From contig JAILQZ010000028.1 in assembly GCA_024698685.1 (NCBI GenBank), forward strand, positions 1 through 34,706: DNA of 34,706 bases. Reading direction: 5' to 3'. The notes below the pieces were generated by a model that saw only the letters and a list, made by a program, of their open reading frames with translations, had not been told where the DNA came from and did no database searches. Made by a program: the position numbers and the translations under genes. The DNA comes from a bacterium (lineage in GTDB: Bacteria > Actinomycetota > Coriobacteriia > Coriobacteriales > CADBOM01). Shown here piece by piece: positions 16,561-24,222 of this stretch (the stretch's first letter is position 1; each line of letters opens with the position of its first letter).

Positions 16561-16722
16561 CGTAGTCTGGTCCAGACCTCCAAGGGGATGTCTTTTTGGT
16601 CCTTGTTCTGTAGAAGAACGCCAACCGAATAGCCTTTCGGGGGAGCAGCGCGGAAGCCCTGCTCTTGTTGGCGTGCGCACATTCCGCTTTGCAGATTCGC
16701 TTCTACAGAAAAGAGAGACATC
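16561..16722 (+). ncRNA. Structured 5' leader RNA, riboswitch-like, class not recognised
   Basis: The leader contains a long-range stem TTCTGTAGAAG (16606-16616) with CTTCTACAGAA (16700-16710), 11 perfect pairs. Inside it is ACGCCAAC (16618-16625) with GTTGGCGT (16667-16674). Enclosed in turn are CGAA/TTCG (16626-16629/16636-16639) and GAGCAG/CTGCTC (16643-16648/16659-16664), forming a three-way junction. The outer stem ends beside the AAAGAGAG ribosome site, so folding could control translation of the methyltransferase. A DNA palindrome GTCTGG-T-CCAGAC lies at 16565-16577. I do not recognise a known riboswitch class; the RNA role is inferred from pairing alone. Confidence 0.55.
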
Positions 16723-17445
16723 ATGACTACGTTCCCGAAATCGGAAACCTTTCCCGTCAACATCGTCCGCTCCAAGATCATGGGGCCCAACCCGCTGAAG
16801 CTTTGCGAGGAACTGCTGGAGGGCGCTGAGATTCCACATGGCTCCGTCGTGCTCGATTTGGGCTCCGGCACTGGAATCACCAGCGCCATGCTCGCTCGCG
16901 AATACGGCTTATTCACCTACGCGGTCGACCTCTGGAGCGACCCTGGCGACAACATGCGCTTCTTTGAGGAACTGGGGCTGACCAACAGGCAGATCTGCCC
17001 GGTTAAGGCCGATGCCTCGCAGGGGCTGCCCTTCGCCACGGGGTTTTTCGATGCGGTGGTCAGCATCGATTCCTATAACTACTTCGGTCGCGATCCGCAG
17101 TATCTGGGAGGGCGTTTGCTGCCCTATGTCAAGCACGACGCCAAGCTCTATCTGGCCATCCCCGGCATGGTGCGCGATTGCCACGACGTGCCGCCGTCCG
17201 AGCTCCTGCTCAGCTGGACACCGAAGCAGCTCGAGTATATGCACGACATCGATTGGTGGCGCGCCATGATCGAGCCCGTCGAGGGCGTTGAGATCGTCGA
17301 GATGCGCGAGCTGCGGTGTCATGAGGAGGCTTGGGCGGACTGGCTTGCCTGCGACAACGAATACGCCATTGGCGACCGCGCCTCGATGGAGGCGGGCGCG
17401 GGCAAGCTGCTCAACAGCATCGGCATAGTGCTGCGGAAGCTCTAG
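16723..17445 (+). CDS. Class I SAM-dependent methyltransferase
   Basis: This 240-residue Rossmann methyltransferase shows motif I VVLDLGSGTGITSAML (about 43-58), an acidic end of beta-2 (YAVDLW), motif III-like PVKADASQGLPF and the motif IV region FDAVVSIDSYNYFG. It would use S-adenosylmethionine to methylate a small molecule; the acceptor is unknown. ATG 16723 follows AAAGAGAG directly after the long leader stem. It stands alone between an XRE gene and an AraC gene on the same strand, with its own promoter and structured leader, suggesting individual post-transcriptional control. Confidence 0.85.
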   Translation: MTTFPKSETFPVNIVRSKIMGPNPLKLCEELLEGAEIPHGSVVLDLGSGTGITSAMLAREYGLFTYAVDLWSDPGDNMRFFEELGLTNRQICPVKADASQGLPFATGFFDAVVSIDSYNYFGRDPQYLGGRLLPYVKHDAKLYLAIPGMVRDCHDVPPSELLLSWTPKQLEYMHDIDWWRAMIEPVEGVEIVEMRELRCHEEAWADWLACDNEYAIGDRASMEAGAGKLLNSIGIVLRKL

Positions 17446-17511
17446 ATTGCTTGTCGGGACTTGGGTCGGGGGCGACAAACGCCCTCGATCTGCCCAGATT
17501 CGGGCTATGCT

Positions 17512-17540
17512 TTGTCCTTTTGGGCTATCGAAGATATAAT
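17512..17540 (+). promoter_or_regulatory. Promoter of the AraC-family gene
   Basis: TTGTCC (17512-17517) and TATAAT (17535-17540) are 17 bases apart, placing the transcript start near 17547. A TTG at 17546 would therefore lie at the transcript end, supporting ATG 17576 as the true start. Confidence 0.6.
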
Positions 17541-17575
17541 GGTCTTTGCGAAAAAGCAGTGGGAAAGAGCCTGGA

Positions 17576-18562
17576 ATGGATCATTCACGCAAGGAACCGC
17601 CAGCTGGCATCGGGGCGTTCGGCGACCTTGATGCGAGCGTAGAGCTCATCGAGCAGTCAGGCTCGTGCAGCGTCTATCGCGTGCAGCCCGAGCAGGGAGA
17701 GGGAACGCTGACGGTCTATGAGCTCGCCCCTGGCGTCACCCTTTCCTTCTACGATTTCAGCGACATCGGCTCAATGCAATCCTACTTCAGCCTCAAGCCG
17801 AATTCGGAGACGCTGGTGCTCGACTATTGCCGAGAGGGATGCCTTGAATGGAATGCCCTCGACGGCAAGAAGTTCTCGCTTGGGGCAGGAGACATGTGCA
17901 TCGACGATCGCATGTCGCTCGTGCGCCCCTATTCCTTTCCAAACGGCTTCTACCGCGGGCTTTCCGTGGAGTTCGACATCGATTCGGCACGCGCCTCCCT
18001 CGATGCGCTCTTCCCAAGCGGCTTTCCCGTTGATTTGACGGGGCTGCGCGAGACATTCTGCAGCCCAGCGGGCTCGTATGTCTTCCGTGGCGACCCCACG
18101 CTCGTGCACATCTTCTGCGAGATCTACAGCGCGCCCGAGCCCTTCCGCGAGGCCTATTTCGAGCTTAAGGTGATGGAGACGCTGCTCTTCCTCGGTCAGC
18201 GCACGCCGGACAGCCAGCCAAGCGAACGTCCGCTCTTCAGCACGTCTCAAATCGAGAAGATCCATGCGATTCGCGACGCACTCATCGCCGACCTCTCGAA
18301 GGATACGACGCTCGAGGAGCTCTCCGAGCATTTCGGCTTCCCGTACACGAGCATGCAGAAATGCTTCCGCGAGGTATACGGCATGCCGATCCATGCCTAC
18401 CTGCGCCAATACCGCATGTCGCAGGCTACGGTGCTCCTGCGCGAGAGCAATCTCACGATCGCCGAGATAGCTTTGCGCATGGGCTATTCGAACCCATCCA
18501 AGTTCGCTGCGGCGTTTCGCGAGGCGATCGGGATGCTGCCCAGCGAGTACCGCGCAGGGTAG
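17576..18562 (+). CDS. AraC-family transcriptional regulator
   Basis: This 328-residue regulator has an N-terminal ligand/dimerisation region of about 220 residues with no recognised enzyme motif, and a C-terminal AraC double helix-turn-helix (about 235-325). The first HTH is TLEELSEHFGFPYTSMQKCF; the second is LTIAEIALRMGYSNPSKFAAAF, followed by the usual LPSEYR end. It likely activates a catabolic or efflux operon; the convergent SDR/OYE cluster and the methyltransferase are candidates by position only. ATG 17576 is preceded by GGGAAAG. A terminator follows 35 bases after the stop. Confidence 0.88.
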   Translation: MDHSRKEPPAGIGAFGDLDASVELIEQSGSCSVYRVQPEQGEGTLTVYELAPGVTLSFYDFSDIGSMQSYFSLKPNSETLVLDYCREGCLEWNALDGKKFSLGAGDMCIDDRMSLVRPYSFPNGFYRGLSVEFDIDSARASLDALFPSGFPVDLTGLRETFCSPAGSYVFRGDPTLVHIFCEIYSAPEPFREAYFELKVMETLLFLGQRTPDSQPSERPLFSTSQIEKIHAIRDALIADLSKDTTLEELSEHFGFPYTSMQKCFREVYGMPIHAYLRQYRMSQATVLLRESNLTIAEIALRMGYSNPSKFAAAFREAIGMLPSEYRAG

Positions 18563-18596
18563 GGAACAGCCAAGGCATATTGCGAAAACGAGAAGA

Positions 18597-18618
18597 GCCA
18601 GCCACACATTGGGCTGGC
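18597..18618 (+). terminator. Rho-independent terminator of the AraC-family gene
   Basis: GCCAGCC (18597-18603) pairs with GGCTGGC (18612-18618), followed by CCTTTGC. Confidence 0.7.
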
Positions 18619-18643
18619 CCTTTGCATTAGGCTTAGAAGGGAA

Positions 18644-18665
18644 GGGGGCGAATCCAGTCGCCCCC
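18644..18665 (-). terminator. Hairpin terminator of the SDR/OYE cluster
   Basis: GGGGGCGA (18644-18651) and TCGCCCCC (18658-18665) form an eight-base stem with a six-base loop, 18 bases past the SDR stop on the minus strand. The stretch after the stem is pyrimidine-rich. Confidence 0.65.
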
Positions 18666-18683
18666 CTCTCGTTGCGCATTGGT

Positions 18684-19478
18684 CTATGCGTCGGTCCTGA
18701 GGTCGCTGCCCTTCGGGATGGGATAGAGCAGTCCGGCCTTGTTGCCGCCGTCGATGATGAGGTCGGCTCCGGTGCAGAAGCGGCACTCGTCGCTTGCGAG
18801 GAAGAGGAGCGCATTCGCGATCTCGTTGACGTTGCCCGGGCGTCCCAGCGGGATGTAGGGGAGCTGCATCCTCTCGACCACTCCGCCAGGGGTGGAGAGC
18901 TCGGTGGTGATCAGACCGGGCATGATGGTGTTGGAGCGGATGTTGTAGGGGCCGTAGGCCATCGCGAGTGCCTTGGAGAGGCGGTCGACGGCTGCCTTGG
19001 CGCCCGAATACGCGCTGCCCTGCGGGCAACCCTCGATGGCGGCGGTGGAGAGGACGAAGATGATGTCGCCCTTCTTCTGCTCCATCATGTAGGGGAGGAC
19101 GAGCTTGCTGAGATACCAGCTCGAGCGCGCGAAGAGGTTGAACAGCCTGTAGAAGTCCTTCTCGAGATCCATCTCATGGATGTTGAAGAAGCCGCCGGTG
19201 CCGGCGTTGGCGATGAGGACATCGACCGTGCCGTAGGTGTCGACGCAGGTCTTCACGAGGTTGTCGAGATCCTCGAGCTCGCACACGTCGCACTTGACGA
19301 AGATGGCCTCGCCACCCTCTGCGACGATCTCGTCGACTACCTTCTGGCCCTTCTCGACGCGCCTTGCGCAGCAGACGACCTTAGCGCCCTCGCGTGCGAA
19401 TACGCGAGCGGTCTCCTCGCCCATTCCAGACGAAGTACCGGTGATGATGCATACCTTTCCTTCCAAACGTCCTGCCAT
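18684..19478 (-). CDS. Short-chain dehydrogenase/reductase (SDR)
   Basis: This 264-residue classical SDR shows TGTSSGMG for dinucleotide binding (about 14-21), NAGTGG (about 93), a catalytic Ser in VLSTAAIEG and YSGAKAAVD with the Tyr-x3-Lys pair (about 158-162). The CARR after beta-2 hints at NADP(H) preference. It would interconvert a hydroxyl and a ketone. It is the last gene of a minus-strand series behind the OYE-type reductase at 19574 and the Cys-rich protein at 21565. That suggests coupled carbonyl and C=C reduction of one compound, as in steroid or bile-acid pathways. The assignment to a named hydroxysteroid dehydrogenase is not justified. Confidence 0.9.
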   Translation of the reverse strand: MAGRLEGKVCIITGTSSGMGEETARVFAREGAKVVCCARRVEKGQKVVDEIVAEGGEAIFVKCDVCELEDLDNLVKTCVDTYGTVDVLIANAGTGGFFNIHEMDLEKDFYRLFNLFARSSWYLSKLVLPYMMEQKKGDIIFVLSTAAIEGCPQGSAYSGAKAAVDRLSKALAMAYGPYNIRSNTIMPGLITTELSTPGGVVERMQLPYIPLGRPGNVNEIANALLFLASDECRFCTGADLIIDGGNKAGLLYPIPKGSDLRTDA

Positions 19479-19573
19479 TGTTTTGCTCCTTTCAGTTTCG
19501 ATATTCCAATCGTCTTAGTGTCTTTGCTGTCATGAGGAGCGCCTCGTGTAGACGAGGGCGCTCAAGTTTCCGG

Positions 19574-21535
19574 TTACAGCCACACCACCTGGTTGAATGC
19601 ATCGTGGTTGGCCCAATAGATGTTGCGCGCCTCGTTGGCGTCGCCCACGACGACCGTGTCGGGCACTACGTAGCGCAGCTCGTCGACGACCTTGGCGTCT
19701 GGCTTCAGGCCGAACGAGGTGACGACGGTGTCGCACTCGATGCGCGCGACTTCTCCGTTGCGCTCGTACTCGACGTATCCGTCTCCGATGGAGCAGACCT
19801 TCGCCTCGTCGATGAGCTTGATGTCGAGCTTCTTCATCCAATCCTTGAGAGCGCCGCTGTTCTCGAACGGGATCTCGCGCATGAGCATGTTGGCTGGCAG
19901 CATGTCGATGAGCGTGACCTCGCAGCCTTCCTCATGGGCAAGGTCGATTCCGGCCTCGGTGGCGCTCAGGCCAGCGCCGCAGAAGACTACGCGCTTGCCG
20001 ACGGGCTTGAGGCGCAGGTCGGCCTCGGTGACGTTGATCACGTTCTCGCCATCGATTCCGGGGATCTTAGGAACGATGTGATCGGCACCGATCGCCAGAA
20101 CGACGAAGTCGGGCTTCTCTGCTTCGATGAGCTCGGGAGTCACCTTGGTGTTGAGGTGAATCGTGGCGCCGCACTCCTCCGTCTCGCGGATGCTCCACTT
20201 GAGGTAACGGCGGAAGTAGTCCTTGCACCACATCGCCGATGCCTCGCGCAGCCTTCCTCCAAGTTCGCCTTCGGCCTCGTACAGATCGACCTTGTGGCCG
20301 CGCAGCGTGGCGATCTGGGCAGCCTGCATGCCGGCAGGGCCTCCGCCGATGACCATAACGCGTCCGGGCTTGTCGGCCTTGGCGATGTGCTCGAACTGCA
20401 GTTCACGGCCGCGCGTGGGGCTGACGGAGCAGCGCACCGGTTGACCTAGGCCTGGGGTGGTGATGCAGAGATTGCAGTGCAGGCACGGCTTGATGCGATC
20501 TGCCTGACCGCGCCAAGCCTTCTTCGGAAGCTCGATGTCGGCGACCATGTTGCGCGCCATCGCGACGATGTCGGCCTTGCCGGTTGCGACGATCTCTTCG
20601 GCAGCGTAGATGTCGGGGATGTTGCCAACCGCTGCGACTGGCGTATCGATGAGCTCCCTGATGCGGGCGGTGCGCTCGACGTTGATGTTGCGGGCCACCA
20701 GGTAGGAGGGCATCATGAACTGGACCAGGCTGAGGTCGCAGATCAGCCCGCCGGAGAGGTTGACCAGGTTGATGTACTTTCCAGCCTCCTTGAGGAATGC
20801 TGCGATGTCCTCGACCGAGGGCGAGCCATCCTTGTATTCCCAAGAGCTGATGCGATACTCGATGCCCATGTCAGGGCCGATTTCGGCGCGAACCGCCTCG
20901 AGCAGTTCGAGCTGGAAGCGCATGCGGTTGTTCAGGCTTCCACCGTACTCGTCGGTGCGCGTGTTGAAGACCGGGCTGAGGAACGAGGAGACCAGGTTGC
21001 CATGCGCGCCGTGGATCATCAGCATGTCGAAGCCAGCTTGCTTAAGACGGCGAGCCGCCGCCACGAAGTCGGCGATGACCTTCTGCAGGTCGGCCTTGGT
21101 GACCACGTGGTATTCGCGGTTGGGAGCCAGATCGTCGCTTAGCGAGCATACCCAAGCGGGCTGTCCCTTGAGGGCTATCGGGTTAGCGATGCGCCCTGCG
21201 TGGATGAGCTCGGCGGAGATCTTCGCGCCGTAGATGTGCGCCTCCTTGGCGAGGTTGCCAAGGCCCGGGACATCGGTGTCGCGAACCACGGAGAGGCATC
21301 CGAGGAAGTCGCGCCCCTCATCATGGTTGACCGGCGAGGAGCCGATTGTGACGAGACCTGCGCCGCTGCGCGCCTGCGCACCGATGTAGGCCACCATCGA
21401 AGGGGTGACCTCTCCGCTCACTCGCTCGCAATGCGCCGATACGGTTGGCGAGAACTGGATGCGGTTCTTCAGCTGCACCGGCCCTAGGTCGATGGGGCTG
21501 AATACATGCGGGAATTCGTTGAAGCTAGGACCCAT
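19574..21535 (-). CDS. OYE-type fused NAD(P)H:flavin oxidoreductase
   Basis: This 653-residue enzyme is a fifth, more divergent member of the fused flavoprotein family here. The FMN barrel contains HGAHGNL, with Asn where OYEs have the donor Tyr. A 4Fe-4S motif CLHCNLC with Cys 11 residues later lies near 345. FAD (MVIGGGPAGMQAA) and NAD(P) (VVFCGAGLSATEAG) sites follow. In the second dinucleotide site the usual GGG is CGAG. ATG 21535 follows AAAGGGG and lies 29 bases after the Cys-rich gene, so the two share an operon; the SDR gene follows 95 bases downstream. It likely reduces an enone or enoate whose carbonyl partner is handled by the SDR. Confidence 0.92.
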   Translation of the reverse strand: MGPSFNEFPHVFSPIDLGPVQLKNRIQFSPTVSAHCERVSGEVTPSMVAYIGAQARSGAGLVTIGSSPVNHDEGRDFLGCLSVVRDTDVPGLGNLAKEAHIYGAKISAELIHAGRIANPIALKGQPAWVCSLSDDLAPNREYHVVTKADLQKVIADFVAAARRLKQAGFDMLMIHGAHGNLVSSFLSPVFNTRTDEYGGSLNNRMRFQLELLEAVRAEIGPDMGIEYRISSWEYKDGSPSVEDIAAFLKEAGKYINLVNLSGGLICDLSLVQFMMPSYLVARNINVERTARIRELIDTPVAAVGNIPDIYAAEEIVATGKADIVAMARNMVADIELPKKAWRGQADRIKPCLHCNLCITTPGLGQPVRCSVSPTRGRELQFEHIAKADKPGRVMVIGGGPAGMQAAQIATLRGHKVDLYEAEGELGGRLREASAMWCKDYFRRYLKWSIRETEECGATIHLNTKVTPELIEAEKPDFVVLAIGADHIVPKIPGIDGENVINVTEADLRLKPVGKRVVFCGAGLSATEAGIDLAHEEGCEVTLIDMLPANMLMREIPFENSGALKDWMKKLDIKLIDEAKVCSIGDGYVEYERNGEVARIECDTVVTSFGLKPDAKVVDELRYVVPDTVVVGDANEARNIYWANHDAFNQVVWL

Positions 21536-21564
21536 AGCGTCCCCTTTCTTTTGCCAGGCGGAGG

Positions 21565-22254
21565 TTACTCCGCTTGAGGCTTTTCCTTGCCGATCTCGGT
21601 GTAGTACTTCTCAGGGATGTCGGCCTTGTCCTTGTAGTAGTGGTAAACGCAGCACGGGCCGACCTTGTCGTCCTTGTAGCCCTTGACCCACGAGAAGTTT
21701 CCGAACCTCTCGACCTCCTGCGCTTGCATTACGGGGCAATGGATGCAGTAGATCGGGAAATCCTCCTGCTGGAACGTGATGTTGCAGGACTCCTTGATCT
21801 TTGCCAGGCCGATCTCGGGGTCGTAGCCGCCCATCTCCTGGAGGCGTCCGCCGCTGCCGCACGGGTTGACGATGAAGGTGACCTTCTCGTCATCCTCGAG
21901 AACGGTCATGGGCTGGAAAACGTGGCCGTGCATGCCCTTGATGAAGCCTGCGATGCGCTTCTTCTCGTCTGGCTGCGGCTTGAACTTGAACACGAGGCGA
22001 GCCTCAACCTCGTGCGCGAAGCGCTCCGCCTCCTCGAGAATCTCGACTCCGTAGTGATTGTAGATGTAGGTTTGCAGCCCGCTGACCCAGGTCATGTAGC
22101 CATCGTGCAGGTTCGAGAACTGCTTGTACTGCAGATCCATGAGCTCCTTGGCCTTCTCGAGATCCCCATCGTCTATGGCCTGCTTGGCCTTGTCGATGGT
22201 GCGTGTCGATAGATCCTTGAGCTCTTCGTCGGTGAACAACCTGTTGCCACTCAT
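21565..22254 (-). CDS. Unrecognised Cys-rich cytosolic protein in OYE/SDR operon
   Basis: I do not recognise this 229-residue protein. Its N-terminal half is helical and charged. The C-terminal half has a Cys/His pattern: NPCGSGGRL (about 131), SCNITF (about 156), IYCIHCPVMQAQ (about 168), GPCCVYHYYKD (about 199). Such spacing could ligate iron-sulfur or zinc, or hold a catalytic Cys. It has no signal peptide or membrane segment. It is the first gene of the operon leading into the reductase at 19574, so a role as partner, electron-transfer or substrate-binding protein for that enzyme is a reasonable inference. ATG 22254 follows GAAGGGGGTC. Confidence 0.75.
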   Translation of the reverse strand: MSGNRLFTDEELKDLSTRTIDKAKQAIDDGDLEKAKELMDLQYKQFSNLHDGYMTWVSGLQTYIYNHYGVEILEEAERFAHEVEARLVFKFKPQPDEKKRIAGFIKGMHGHVFQPMTVLEDDEKVTFIVNPCGSGGRLQEMGGYDPEIGLAKIKESCNITFQQEDFPIYCIHCPVMQAQEVERFGNFSWVKGYKDDKVGPCCVYHYYKDKADIPEKYYTEIGKEKPQAE

Positions 22255-22421
22255 CCGAATGACCCCCTTCTAACGCGGTTTTGACTTCCATTTCCTTCAG
22301 CCCTAGGCGGGCTATATTCATCAATTTTCATGGTATCAGAGATTTACTTGCTTTCATGGCATATGAGCGCAATCCAGAATGGTTTCAGCGATATCTCGGC
22401 AGTTCTCGCTGCAAACGAAAA

Positions 22422-22449
22422 CGATGCCGGCATCGAAATGCCGGCATCG
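22422..22449 (-). terminator. Strong rho-independent terminator after the 24-22.5 kb operon
   Basis: CGATGCCGGCAT (22422-22433) and ATGCCGGCATCG (22438-22449) are perfect 12-base arms with a four-base loop. On the minus strand the stem is followed by TTTTCGTTTG. It ends the permease/small-protein operon. The rest of 22255-22484 holds only the promoter region of the 22254 operon, with a small AGCCC/GGGCT hairpin near 22300. Confidence 0.85.
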
Positions 22450-22484
22450 CTTATGCTCTGGTAAGTTTTCGGTTGACGCGGAGG

Positions 22485-22778
22485 CTACTCCGGATTGCTG
22501 TACTTGCCGATGTAGCGGTCGATCATATCGCGTCCGAAGTCGGTTACCTGGTACCACAGACGCAGCTTGCCATCATCATCGAGGTCGTAGCTGGTCTCGT
22601 CGAGAAGGCCGTTTTCCTTGGCGGTGTCGAGCGCTTCCTCAACATCCTTGAGGGTCAGCAGCTTGTAGCCGCCGTATTGGGGCTCGAGCGCCTCGATTAC
22701 GCCCTGTGCGCTGTCGGGCTCGCCGTTCATGAAATGCTTGACGATCGCATAGTAGAGAGGCATCAGGTTATTGCTCAT
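22485..22778 (-). CDS. Small winged-helix-like (PadR-like) protein
   Basis: This 97-residue protein has the helix-helix-strand pattern of a winged helix-turn-helix. YYAIVKHFMNGEPDSAQGVI is followed by YKLLTLKDVEEALDTAKENG and a wing-like LRLWYQVTDFG. It may be a DNA-binding regulator, but a PadR-like assignment is only by pattern. The start ATG 22778 is supported by AAGGAGG and lies inside the 3' end of the permease gene, overlapping it by 11 bases. The two are thus translationally linked, and it may control or sense the transport function. Confidence 0.7.
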   Translation of the reverse strand: MSNNLMPLYYAIVKHFMNGEPDSAQGVIEALEPQYGGYKLLTLKDVEEALDTAKENGLLDETSYDLDDDGKLRLWYQVTDFGRDMIDRYIGKYSNPE

Positions 22779-23892
22779 TGACGGCCTCCTTCCCATTGCC
22801 GTTTTTACGTATCAGATCCAACGGGTTCACTGCGATGCAGAAGATTCCTATGATCATGACGATCGCGCCTATCCACTGCATAGGGGCAAGCGGGGGGTAG
22901 TAGGCCGAAAGTCCGCCGATGTTGAGCAGGCCCATGATGACCCAGATGAAGAACGGGCCCCAGAATGCGTACATGCCGTTGCAGGACATGCCGAGCGCAG
23001 CGCCACACATCGAATTGCCCTTGTACCAGAAGGAATATGCCGGCATTGCGAAGAAGCCCGAGATGACGAAGATCAGGATGTAGGGCTCGGAGAAGGCTGC
23101 TCCGACGAGCTGGACCATCTGGCCCGCTCCACCGCTGACCATCGCAAGGATCGGGAACATCACGAATAGCTCGAGAACTCCTGCCGTCACCTGGCGGATA
23201 GCGATGCCGATGCGGTAGTCGATGAGGATCGTTCCGAATCCGGCCACGCAGCCCTCGAAGCCCCAGCCGAATGCAGCAAGGAATGCGAACAGGCATCCGA
23301 GGAGGGCATCTCCTCCGACAGAGGCGAAGCTCGTGCCGCCGACGACCGCCGCTGCAATCAGGCAGATTATGATTCCGATGATCTTGTGTCCGTTGAGCTC
23401 CTGCTTGAAGAACACCCTGCCGAGGATTGCGCCGATTGCGCAATTAAGCGCGGCGATGGGCACGATGACGCCTGGATTGCCCGCCGCAGTTGCCGAGTTG
23501 AGGCCGATGATGTAGGCGATGGTTGCCAGCGGTCCGCCAACCACGGCGCACAGGATCATGATGCGACCGGGCTTGGTCTTGATGGTCTTCCAGAAGTCGC
23601 CTAGCTGGCGGTTCTTTGCGCATGCGGCCAACGACCAGATGCCGCTGAAGACGTCGTTGAGGCCTGCAGCCAGCGCGGCGAGGACGAATGTGATGGCAAA
23701 GGCGCTGAGCGCGGGATGGCCTCCCCAGGCGACGCCTGCGAACCAATCGGCCCACACTCCCTGCGATTCAGCGAGGGTCAGGAAGCCTGTGTAGAGTCCA
23801 TAGCAGATTCCGGAGGCAATCGCGAAGGCGATGCCCCTCACCATGTAGCGCCTTCTCCTGTCATTGCGCATCTTCACAACGTTTGCATCCAA
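22768..23892 (-). CDS. DMT-superfamily permease, possibly a choline/LicB-type transporter
   Basis: This roughly 374-residue inner-membrane transporter has about ten hydrophobic helices and two related halves typical of the drug/metabolite superfamily (RGIAFAIASGICYGLYTGFL at the start; small-residue-rich helices throughout). The start is uncertain. TTG 23892 has AAAAGGGG 10 bases upstream, while ATG 23871 (MRNDRRRRYM) lacks a ribosome site; the frame also extends to 24000. It is divergent from a HTH-LicC-LicA fusion. LicB choline permeases belong to this superfamily, so uptake of choline or a similar amino-alcohol for the kinase is the favoured inference. Other metabolite transport remains possible. 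Confidence 0.78.
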   Translation of the reverse strand: MDANVVKMRNDRRRRYMVRGIAFAIASGICYGLYTGFLTLAESQGVWADWFAGVAWGGHPALSAFAITFVLAALAAGLNDVFSGIWSLAACAKNRQLGDFWKTIKTKPGRIMILCAVVGGPLATIAYIIGLNSATAAGNPGVIVPIAALNCAIGAILGRVFFKQELNGHKIIGIIICLIAAAVVGGTSFASVGGDALLGCLFAFLAAFGWGFEGCVAGFGTILIDYRIGIAIRQVTAGVLELFVMFPILAMVSGGAGQMVQLVGAAFSEPYILIFVISGFFAMPAYSFWYKGNSMCGAALGMSCNGMYAFWGPFFIWVIMGLLNIGGLSAYYPPLAPMQWIGAIVMIIGIFCIAVNPLDLIRKNGNGKEAVNEQ

Positions 23893-23994
23893 GACATCAT
23901 CACCCCTTTTTCGAGTTTCGGAACAGCCCAATCGATCTATCTGAGCGGGCTTTCCATGTTGGATTGCTGCTGTTTGTTCAGAATAATAGCATAT

Positions 23995-24180
23995 GTTCAC
24001 GATTTGTGAACCCTAAAAAGCATTCTAAACAAATTCGCGCGTGAACTGGTAAAATTCACTCAACTAAAGCGATTCATTATTGGCCCAACTGCACTATTTT
24101 GCCGTTGAACGGTATTTGATATTGACATTCATCGGACAATTGTCGTTCAATATTAAGCGCGATGTTCATGGAATTTGAAC
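23995..24180. promoter_or_regulatory. Divergent control region with GTTCA/TGAAC inverted repeats
   Basis: Three inverted repeats are visible: GTTCAC-GATTT-GTGAAC (23995-24011, perfect), GTGAA-N9-TTCAC (24041-24059) and GTTCA-N7-TGAAC (24164-24180). Further half-sites lie between. The first overlaps the probable -35 spacer of the permease, whose -10 TATTAT on the minus strand is at 23983-23988. The last precedes the fusion gene. The N-terminal HTH of that fusion is the obvious candidate binder, but this is inference. Confidence 0.6.
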
Positions 24181-24222
24181 ATTCAAATAGTTCAAAAACA
24201 ATGCGAACGAGGACAGACTGAA

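Noticed and set aside
16561-16722. T-box, SAM-I or cobalamin riboswitch for the methyltransferase leader
   Set aside because: The conserved boxes of those classes that I know (such as the T-box bulge and SAM-I core) are not visible.
1-21535. A bile-acid 7-dehydroxylation (bai) operon because of BaiCD/BaiH-like reductases and an SDR
   Set aside because: No CoA ligase, CoA transferase, dehydratase or bile-acid transporter is present, and the reductases are in separate units, so only general family similarity is supported.
24041-24180. Repeated GTTCA/TGAAC half-sites as a CRISPR-like or mobile-element array
   Set aside because: Units are short, irregularly spaced inverted repeats without spacers or nearby cas or transposase genes; an operator cluster fits better.
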